Below the pieces are notes generated by a model. That model was not told the origin of the DNA. It saw only the letters and a program-made list of their open reading frames with translations, and searched no databases. From positions 9,588-73,587 of the forward strand of contig NZ_JBNPMZ010000015.1 of assembly GCF_050314255.1 (NCBI RefSeq): a DNA stretch of 64,000 bases, read 5' to 3'. The first letter of the stretch is position 1; every line of letters begins with the position of its first letter. Positions 1 through 5,596 of the stretch are shown one piece after another. Source of the stretch: Claveliimonas sp034178805 (lineage in GTDB: Bacteria; Bacillota; Clostridia; Lachnospirales; Lachnospiraceae). The position numbers and the translations under genes were made by a program.

Positions 1-141
1 GCATGGGATGATGATTTCTCCTTTTGCAATCGCTTTGCGCAGTTCTTCTGCGTCCCAGTGTTCTTTTTCCGCAACGATTTTCATCTGCGGTGTGATGATA
101 CCCTGGCGGGCAGCATCCATTTGTGTGGTGTAACCAGACAT
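1..141 (-). CDS. thiC: Phosphomethylpyrimidine synthase ThiC, N-terminal 47 codons (cut by window edge)
   Basis: The leftward reading frame starts MSGYTTQMDAARQGIITPQM, which is the characteristic N-terminus of bacterial ThiC, the radical-SAM enzyme that converts aminoimidazole ribotide into the HMP-phosphate half of thiamine. Only 47 codons lie in the window; the catalytic core and C-terminal iron-sulfur cysteines are outside it. The start is fixed by an AGGAGG ribosome binding site about 8 nt upstream. The gene is preceded by a TPP riboswitch with its own terminator, so it should be shut off by thiamine diphosphate. It is unlinked here to the thiM-thiE-thiD operon at 15.9-18.9 kb, which carries a second TPP riboswitch. 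Confidence 0.93.
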   Translation of the reverse strand, partial: MSGYTTQMDAARQGIITPQMKIVAEKEHWDAEELRKAIAKGEIIIPC

Positions 142-303
142 AATCTTTTCCTCCTAAACAAAGTTTCTGAATGCAATGCGGCAGTGATGCCGCCATTCGT
201 TTTATACCGCGGCAGAAGGTGGTGCTCCCAATCTGTCGCCGGGGTGAGTTGCTTTCAAGATTTGATCACCGCCTAAAGAGGCGGGAATCATCTCCCATCT
301 GAT

Positions 304-335
304 ATAAAAAGCGGTATGCAAAGGGAGCATACCGC
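304..335 (-). terminator. Intrinsic terminator of the thiC TPP riboswitch
   Basis: On the minus strand a 9-bp stem (GCGGTATGC pairing with GCATACCGC, loop about 7 nt) is followed by TTTTTATAT. It lies between the TPP aptamer and the thiC ribosome binding site, so it is the likely expression platform for transcription attenuation. Confidence 0.85.
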
Positions 336-344
336 AATCAATAC

Positions 345-438
345 AGACCTTATGTTCCCTACGTTGGCATTACCCAAATCAGGTTAATGGGTTAAAGCGG
401 ACTAGCTTACTCTCAGCCTGCTTCGGCAGGCACCCCTT
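345..438 (-). promoter_or_regulatory. TPP riboswitch (THI element) upstream of thiC
   Basis: Read on the minus strand the conserved blocks appear in order: GGGGTGCC, GCTGAGAG, then the ACCCATTAACCTGAT core and GGTAATGCCAACGTAGGGA. These are the hallmark aptamer sequences of the thiamine diphosphate riboswitch. A terminator hairpin follows about 10 nt downstream and thiC comes next, consistent with feedback repression of thiamine biosynthesis. Confidence 0.95.
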
Positions 439-449
439 TTACGTTTTTT

Positions 450-478
450 ATTATAACGCTATTTTTCTGATGATACAA
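450..478 (-). promoter_or_regulatory. Probable sigma-A promoter for the thiC leader
   Basis: On the minus strand TTGTAT and TATAAT are separated by exactly 17 bp, ending about 10 bp before the TPP aptamer. Confidence 0.6.
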
Positions 479-543
479 TATGAAAATCAGGAAATAAATC
501 AGGAAAATAAGAAAGAAAATAAGAAAGAAAATAAATTTCTGCA

Positions 544-572
544 TGGACAATTTTAGCAGATTAAAGTACAAT
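544..572 (+). promoter_or_regulatory. Probable sigma-A promoter for the por operon
   Basis: TGGACA and TACAAT are separated by 17 bp, 45 nt upstream of the first por gene; the leader between them and the gene is short and ends in a GAAAGGAAGAAGAAAG ribosome binding region. Confidence 0.6.
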
Positions 573-616
573 AGTGACTAAATTCACTTACTAATAGGAA
601 GAAAGGAAGAAGAAAG

Positions 617-1189
617 ATGAGTAATCTTACAGAAATCAGATGGCATGGACGCGGTGGACAGGGTGCTAAGACAGCTGCTCTTCTGCTGGCAGATGTGGCA
701 TTTCAGACCGGTAAATATGTGCAGGGATTTCCGGAGTATGGTCCGGAGCGTATGGGTGCGCCGATTACTGCCTATAACAGAATCAGTGACACACCGATTC
801 GTGCACATTCCAATATTTATGATCCGCAGTATGTAGTAGTTGTAGATGAGTCTCTTCTGGAGGCGGTAGACGTGACCAGCGGATTAAAGAAGGATGGAGC
901 GATTCTGGTGAACACAGAGCGCCCGAAGGAAGAGATTATTCCACATTTAAAAGGATATGAAGGAAAGGTTTATACCATTGATGCCCGTAAGGTGTCCATG
1001 GCAACAATCGGAAAATATTTTCCCAATACACCGCTGTTGGCAGCAATTGTAAAAGTGGCGGGAATTATGGATGAAGAGACATTTTTAAAAGAGATGCGTG
1101 CATCATTTTCTCATAAATTTGCCAGCAAGCCGGAAGTAATTGATGGTAATATGAAGGCACTTGAGATGGCACTTAAGGAGGTACAGTAA
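617..1189 (+). CDS. porG: Pyruvate:ferredoxin oxidoreductase, gamma subunit
   Basis: A 190-residue protein with the EIRWHGRGGQGAKTAA N-terminal motif typical of the gamma subunit of 2-oxoacid:acceptor oxidoreductases. In the four-subunit enzyme this chain helps close the coenzyme A binding side of the alpha-gamma unit. It is followed without a gap by delta (1-nt ATG/TAA overlap), alpha and beta genes, so the complex is encoded as an operon in the order gamma-delta-alpha-beta. The specificity for pyruvate rather than another 2-oxoacid is inferred from family resemblance, not proved by a visible residue. Confidence 0.92.
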   Translation: MSNLTEIRWHGRGGQGAKTAALLLADVAFQTGKYVQGFPEYGPERMGAPITAYNRISDTPIRAHSNIYDPQYVVVVDESLLEAVDVTSGLKKDGAILVNTERPKEEIIPHLKGYEGKVYTIDARKVSMATIGKYFPNTPLLAAIVKVAGIMDEETFLKEMRASFSHKFASKPEVIDGNMKALEMALKEVQ

Positions 1190-1491
1190 TGGCTACAGAT
1201 ATCACAAAATTAGGTGTGAAAGCAGGCTGGAAGGATCTGACAGAAGGTATGGTGATTGCCGGAGCAGGAACTTCTAAAGATTTTAACACCGGTGAATGGT
1301 CTACCAATAAGCCGGTATTTATTGAGGATAAATGTAAACAGTGTCTGCTCTGTGTTCCGGTATGTCCGGACAGTTCTATCCCTGTAAAGGATATGAAGAG
1401 AGGGGCATTTGACTATGATCACTGCAAGGGATGCGGCATCTGCGTAAAAGCATGTCCGTTCGGAGCAATCACAATGGAAGGGGTGAAGTAA
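1189..1491 (+). CDS. porD: Pyruvate:ferredoxin oxidoreductase, delta (2x[4Fe-4S] ferredoxin-like) subunit
   Basis: A 100-residue protein with two complete CxxCxxCxxxCP motifs (Cys49, 52, 55, 59 and Cys79, 82, 85, 89), each able to ligate a [4Fe-4S] cluster as part of an 8Fe ferredoxin fold. This subunit relays electrons from the TPP-bound intermediate towards external ferredoxin. Start codon overlaps the porG stop codon by one base, indicating translational coupling; porA begins 1 nt after its stop. Confidence 0.95.
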   Translation: MATDITKLGVKAGWKDLTEGMVIAGAGTSKDFNTGEWSTNKPVFIEDKCKQCLLCVPVCPDSSIPVKDMKRGAFDYDHCKGCGICVKACPFGAITMEGVK

Positions 1492-1492
1492 G

Positions 1493-2674
1493 ATGGCAAA
1501 GAGAGACAGATTATCAGGAAATGAGGCGGTGGCAATCGCCCTCAGACAGATCAATCCGGATGTATTTCCGGCATTTCCGATTACACCATCCACAGAAATC
1601 CCTCAGTATTTTGCTTCTTTCGTGGCAAATGGACAGGTGGATACAGAGTTTATCCCGGTGGAGAGTGAGCACAGTTCTATGAGTGCGGCTATCGGAGCTT
1701 CCGCGGCAGGTGCACGAAGCCTGACAGCAACCTCTTCCTGCGGTCTTGCTTATATGTGGGAAGAATTATATATTGCGGCATCTAATCGTCTGCCACTTGC
1801 ACTTGCACTGGTAAACCGTGCACTGTCCGGGCCGATTAATATAAATTGTGATCATTCCGACAGTATGGGAGCAAGAGATGCCGGATGGATTCAGATGTAT
1901 GCAGAGAACAATCAGGAAGCATATGACAATATGGTACAGGCTTTCCGGATTTCTGAGCATAAGGATGTAAGACTTCCGATTATGATCTGTCAGGATGGTT
2001 TCATTACCAGTCATGCGGTTGAGAATATAGAGCTTCTGGAAGATGAAGATGTGAAGAATTTTGTCGGAGAATATAAGCCGGAAAATTATCTGCTGAATCC
2101 GGAGTGTCCAATGGCAGTTGGCCCGTATTCCATTACAGATTATTATATGGAGGCAAAAAGAAATCAGGCAGAAGGCATGAAGAATGTAAGCCGGGTAGTA
2201 AAGGAAGTGGCAGACGAATTCGCCGCATTATCCGGAAGACAGTATGGTCTGTTTGAGGAATATTGTCTGGATGACGCTGAGGTGGCAGTGGTAATGATCG
2301 GTTCTGCAGCAGGAACTACCAAGGATGCCATCGATAAGATGCGTGCTGACGGAGAGAAGGTTGGTCTTCTGAAGATTCGTCTCTATCGTCCGTTCCCGGC
2401 AGAAGAGATTGCAGAAGCGCTGAAAAATGTAAAGGCTGTTGCGATTATGGACAGAGCAGAAGGATATACCAACCACGGCGGTCCTCTGGGAGCCGATGTA
2501 ATGGCAGCACTGTTCCGTGCTCGTTCACAGGCGCTTGCAGTAAACTATATCTATGGTCTTGGCGGACGTGACGTTCGTGTAGAAGACATGGAAGGCATAT
2601 TTAATACCCTGAAACAGATGGTTGAGACAGGTGACGCAGGTGAGACTTACCGTTATCTGGGAATTAGAGAATAA
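1493..2674 (+). CDS. porA: Pyruvate:ferredoxin oxidoreductase, alpha subunit
   Basis: 393 residues, the usual size for a separate alpha chain. The N-terminal pyrimidine-binding region includes the FPITPSTEIPQ motif near residue 30, followed by the VESEHSSMSAAIGASAAGAR segment that contacts thiamine diphosphate; a C-terminal transketolase-like domain follows (GSAAGTTKDAIDKM). The alpha and beta chains together form the TPP site that decarboxylates pyruvate to acetyl-CoA, reducing ferredoxin and feeding hydrogenase or Rnf-type energy metabolism in fermentative clostridia. Third gene of the por operon, 16 nt before porB. Confidence 0.94.
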   Translation: MAKRDRLSGNEAVAIALRQINPDVFPAFPITPSTEIPQYFASFVANGQVDTEFIPVESEHSSMSAAIGASAAGARSLTATSSCGLAYMWEELYIAASNRLPLALALVNRALSGPININCDHSDSMGARDAGWIQMYAENNQEAYDNMVQAFRISEHKDVRLPIMICQDGFITSHAVENIELLEDEDVKNFVGEYKPENYLLNPECPMAVGPYSITDYYMEAKRNQAEGMKNVSRVVKEVADEFAALSGRQYGLFEEYCLDDAEVAVVMIGSAAGTTKDAIDKMRADGEKVGLLKIRLYRPFPAEEIAEALKNVKAVAIMDRAEGYTNHGGPLGADVMAALFRARSQALAVNYIYGLGGRDVRVEDMEGIFNTLKQMVETGDAGETYRYLGIRE

Positions 2675-2690
2675 GGGGGAGACGAAGAAG

Positions 2691-3623
2691 ATGAGCTATA
2701 ATTTTAAAGAGACGATGAATAAGCCGGAACGTCTTGCTCCGGGCCATAGAATGTGTGCCGGATGCGGAGGTACCATTGCAGTTAGAAATGTACTTCGCGG
2801 ACTTCATGAAGGAGATAAGGCGGTAATCGGAAATGCAACCGGATGTCTGGAGGTATCCACCTTTACCTACCCGTATACTTCCTGGGAAGACAGCTATATC
2901 CACAATGCATTTGAAAATGCAGGTGCTACCTTAAGTGGTGTGGAAGGTGCATATAAGGCATTGAAAAGAAAAGGCAAACTGGACGAGACCTATAAATTCA
3001 TTACTTTCGGCGGTGACGGAGGAACCTACGACATCGGATTCCAGTCCCTCTCCGGAGCAATGGAGCGTAATCATGACATGGTCTATGTCTGCTATGATAA
3101 TGGAGCTTATATGAACACCGGTATCCAGCGTTCTTCCGCAACACCGATGTATGCAGATACAACCACAACACCTGTTGGAACCAAGAGCAACGGAAAACCA
3201 CAGAACCGTAAGGACCTGGCTGCTATCATTGCGGCACATGATGTTCCGTATGTGGCACAGACTACATTTGTGCAGAATTTTAAAGATTTACATATCAAGG
3301 CAGAAAAAGCTATTTATACTCCGGGAGCGGCATTCCTGAATATCATGGCACCATGTCCGCGTGGATGGAGATATAATACTCCGGACATTATGGAAATCTG
3401 CAAGCTGGGTGTAGAGACCTGTTACTGGCCGCTGTTCGAAGTGGTAGAAGGAAAATGGATCCTGAACTATGAGCCGAAGAAAAAGCTTCCGATTGAAGAC
3501 TTCTTAAGACCACAGGGCAGATTCAAACATTTATTTAAGAAAGAAAATGAATATCTTCTGGAAGAGTTCCAGAAGGAAGTAGACAGAAGATGGGAAGAGC
3601 TGCAGTTCAGATGTTCAAGATAA
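2691..3623 (+). CDS. porB: Pyruvate:ferredoxin oxidoreductase, beta subunit
   Basis: 310 residues from the ATG preceded by AAGGGGGAGACGAAGAAG; an upstream in-frame ATG at 2622 would overlap porA by 53 nt and is rejected. The chain carries the TPP-binding signature (Gly-Asp-Gly at 108-110 with Asn137 in CYDNGAY) and four cysteines in the family pattern for a proximal [4Fe-4S] cluster (C22 and C25 in MCAGCGG, C52, C222 in APCPRGW). Last gene of the operon; a strong terminator begins 24 nt after the stop. Confidence 0.95.
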   Translation: MSYNFKETMNKPERLAPGHRMCAGCGGTIAVRNVLRGLHEGDKAVIGNATGCLEVSTFTYPYTSWEDSYIHNAFENAGATLSGVEGAYKALKRKGKLDETYKFITFGGDGGTYDIGFQSLSGAMERNHDMVYVCYDNGAYMNTGIQRSSATPMYADTTTTPVGTKSNGKPQNRKDLAAIIAAHDVPYVAQTTFVQNFKDLHIKAEKAIYTPGAAFLNIMAPCPRGWRYNTPDIMEICKLGVETCYWPLFEVVEGKWILNYEPKKKLPIEDFLRPQGRFKHLFKKENEYLLEEFQKEVDRRWEELQFRCSR

Positions 3624-3646
3624 TGAAAATAATATAGTAGAAAGAA

Positions 3647-3690
3647 GAACCCCTCGCATTGGCTGGATGCGAGGGGTTCTTGTCTTTATT
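3647..3690 (+). terminator. Terminator of the por operon
   Basis: A 13-bp perfect stem (GAACCCCTCGCAT with its complement) with a 7-nt loop, followed by TTGTCTTTATT. Confidence 0.85.
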
Positions 3691-3709
3691 GTTATCTAAA
3701 AGGAATGAG

Positions 3710-3811
3710 AGTAAAGTGCGACACCGGGGAGTCTGGCTCCCCAGCGTGTGTACTTTAATGAGGGGGGAGATAGTTGAGCTCTATCAACTATCTGATTATA
3801 GTATATGAGAT
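3710..3811. repeat. Two adjacent intergenic hairpins of unknown role
   Basis: A long interrupted hairpin with an inner GGGGAG/CTCCCC stem and outer ACAC/GTGT and AAAGT/ACTTT arms is followed at once by a second hairpin, AGATAGTTGA/TCAACTATCT around a 6-nt loop. Neither ends in a clear T-tract. They lie between the por terminator and the 3' end of the leftward Spo0A-like gene. No ORF or known RNA family is recognised. Confidence 0.5.
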
Positions 3812-3903
3812 AAATGTGTCTAAAATATGTTGAAACTCTAAAAGAAAACGAAAATTTCTTAACCAAAGCTTAAGAAAATAAGAACTTTTTCTTTTGGTGG
3901 GTG

Positions 3904-4236
3904 TTAAACCGAAGATTCCTGGCGCAAATGGTTCACAATAATATCCAGGAATTCGCCGGTAGTAGGCTTGGATAATAGTGGATATAAAGAAATTTCATTT
4001 AACAGTGCTCGGTTACCGCGTTCCCAACATACAGTAATTACTGTTCGTAAATCCCGTTCTACACTACTGACACTTGCCTGGCAGATGTGAGCAATTTGGG
4101 GATATAGGAGTTTGCTGATTCCCAGGAGGTAATCTTCATCTTCCAGGCACAATTTTACTGCAAGTAGTAAATAGCGGTATCCGCGATAAGTAGCACCGAT
4201 TCCAAGAGAGCGAATTAGATGTTGTACCTCGTTCAT
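3904..4236 (-). CDS. Stand-alone Spo0A C-terminal (DNA-binding) domain protein
   Basis: 110 residues from an ATG with an AAAGGAG site 10 nt upstream; an in-frame ATG 34 codons further upstream lacks a ribosome binding site and precedes no conserved sequence. The whole protein aligns with the effector domain of the sporulation master regulator Spo0A: the YRGYRYLLLAV helix, GISKLLYPQIA, the recognition helix region SVSSVERDLRTVI and WERGN, then KPTTGEFLDIIVNHLR. There is no phosphoacceptor receiver domain. The expected activity is DNA binding at 0A-box-like sites without phosphorelay control, or dimerisation/competition with full Spo0A. Two 0A-like boxes lie in its own promoter region. It is divergent from a GH25-like gene. 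The biological role is not known to me. Confidence 0.85.
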   Translation of the reverse strand: MNEVQHLIRSLGIGATYRGYRYLLLAVKLCLEDEDYLLGISKLLYPQIAHICQASVSSVERDLRTVITVCWERGNRALLNEISLYPLLSKPTTGEFLDIIVNHLRQESSV

Positions 4237-4308
4237 ATTATCAGGGCTCCTTTCTTTTGTGATAGAGTACCTATAAATATCATAATCGCAAAGGAGAATA
4301 AAAGAAAG

Positions 4309-4331
4309 TTTTCGATAATATTCGACAAAAA
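4309..4331 (-). promoter_or_regulatory. Tandem Spo0A-box-like sites
   Basis: On the minus strand TTTTTGTCGAATA (core TGTCGAA, an exact match to the 0A-box core) is followed exactly 10 bp later by TTATCGAAAAC (core TATCGAA, one mismatch). Both face the Spo0A-domain gene, about 75-90 nt upstream of its start, within the divergent intergenic region shared with the gene at 4418. Confidence 0.55.
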
Positions 4332-4417
4332 ACATCAAAATCAGACATAATCACATTTAGCCCGCACCATCATATATTAATTATAAGAAGTAAAAGTTCT
4401 GAATTGAAAAGTGGAGA

Positions 4418-4822
4418 ATGGATATGGCGGTTATTCGTGTGAATGAAGAGTGGGGGAATGTTGACTGGAATAGGATGAAGGAAACTGCTACGGACTATGT
4501 CATGTTGAGAGCAGGTTATGGAGGGGGTGTGATAGATGTTCAGTTTCGGAAAAACGCTCAGAGTTGCAATGACATGGGAATTCCATTTGGCGTATACTGG
4601 CTTTCTTATGCGCTGACACCGAAAATGGCAGAGGAGGAAGCACGGCATTGCATGGAAACGATTGAAGAGTATAGAGTGTGCGGTCCGGTACAGATGGAAT
4701 TTGATGAATCTTCTGCCCGGTATGTAAGGTCAAAAGGGGTTGTGGTGACCCCGGAATTCGTAGTATCTCTGAAAAAGTCATTTCAAAGAAAGGTACAGGA
4801 GACGGGATTAAAAAAATCTTAA
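4418..4822 (+). CDS. Half-length GH25-lysozyme-like protein with altered catalytic residues
   Basis: 134 residues. The sequence follows the first half of the GH25 (Cellosyl/lysozyme-type) muramidase barrel: IRVNEEWGNVDWNRMK, then YVMLRAGYGGG, GIPFGVYWLSYALTP and the GPVQMEFDESSARYVRSKG strand. Family members normally have Asp in the first strand (I-D-V-S-x-W-Q-G) and a D-x-E pair on the later strand; here the first Asp is Arg and the D-x-E position reads E-F-D. The second half of the barrel is missing and no signal peptide is visible. It is therefore probably not a working lysozyme; it may be a decayed gene or a repurposed intracellular binding protein. It sits between the Spo0A-domain gene and a two-component system. 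Confidence 0.65.
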   Translation: MDMAVIRVNEEWGNVDWNRMKETATDYVMLRAGYGGGVIDVQFRKNAQSCNDMGIPFGVYWLSYALTPKMAEEEARHCMETIEEYRVCGPVQMEFDESSARYVRSKGVVVTPEFVVSLKKSFQRKVQETGLKKS

Positions 4823-4853
4823 GAAATTCCCTTGATAGACCTTAAAAATTCCC
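4818..4853 (+). promoter_or_regulatory. Direct repeat, candidate response-regulator operator
   Basis: CTTAAGAAATTCCC and CTTAAAAATTCCC start 23 bp apart just upstream of the response regulator gene. Near-identical repeats about two helical turns apart are the usual architecture for OmpR-family dimers, so autoregulation is plausible. The first copy overlaps the stop codon of the preceding gene. Confidence 0.4.
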
Positions 4854-4888
4854 TGCTATTCTTGTATAGTAAGAGGGAGGTGATGAAA

Positions 4889-5584
4889 ATGTCCAGAATA
4901 CTGGTATGTGATGATGATAAAGAAATCGTAGAGGCAATTGATATTTATCTTACGCAGGAGGGATATGAGGTACTGAAGGCCTATGACGGTCAGGAGGCAC
5001 TGAAAGTGCTGCGGGATGAGAAGGTAGATTTACTTGTGATTGATGTAATGATGCCGAGGCTGGATGGAATCAGAGCTACCCTTAAGATCAGGGAGGCTAA
5101 CAATATGCCGATTATCATTTTATCTGCAAAATCAGAGGATGCAGACAAGATCCTCGGATTGAATGTGGGAGCAGATGATTACGTGACCAAACCATTCAAT
5201 CCGCTGGAGCTTGTGGCCAGAGTGAAATCTCAGCTGCGCAGGTACACACAGCTTGGAAGTACGGTAGACCATGGAGGACAGGCTGTGTACGAGACAGGAG
5301 GACTGGCAATCAATGATGATCTGAAAGAGGTTACGGTAGATGGTGAGACCGTGAAGCTGACCCCGATCGAATATAATATTTTATTACTTTTAGTGAAGAA
5401 TCAGGGAAAAGTATTCTCTATCGACCAGATTTATGAAAATATCTGGAATGAAGAGGCTATCGGAGCAGATAATACGGTGGCGGTACATATTCGCCATATC
5501 AGGGAGAAGATTGAGATCAATCCCAAAGAGCCCCGGTATCTCAAGGTCGTCTGGGGAGTCGGCTATAAGGTGGAGAAACTTTAG
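4889..5584 (+). CDS. OmpR/PhoB-family response regulator
   Basis: 231 residues from the ATG eight bases after an AGGGAGG site (another ATG two codons upstream is too close to it). The receiver domain has the acidic cluster CDDD near residue 8-10, phosphoacceptor Asp52 in VIDVMMP, and the KPFNPLEL switch lysine. A winged-helix DNA-binding domain follows (LTPIEYNILLLLVKNQGKVF, then VAVHIRHIREKIE and VVWGVGYK). Its partner histidine kinase begins 12 nt downstream, forming an operon. Target genes are not evident from the window. Confidence 0.92.
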   Translation: MSRILVCDDDKEIVEAIDIYLTQEGYEVLKAYDGQEALKVLRDEKVDLLVIDVMMPRLDGIRATLKIREANNMPIIILSAKSEDADKILGLNVGADDYVTKPFNPLELVARVKSQLRRYTQLGSTVDHGGQAVYETGGLAINDDLKEVTVDGETVKLTPIEYNILLLLVKNQGKVFSIDQIYENIWNEEAIGADNTVAVHIRHIREKIEINPKEPRYLKVVWGVGYKVEKL

Positions 5585-5596
5585 AAGGGAGTTTCT

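Noticed and set aside
58..276. 72-codon rightward frame
   Set aside because: Antisense to the thiC start and its leader; no translation signal.
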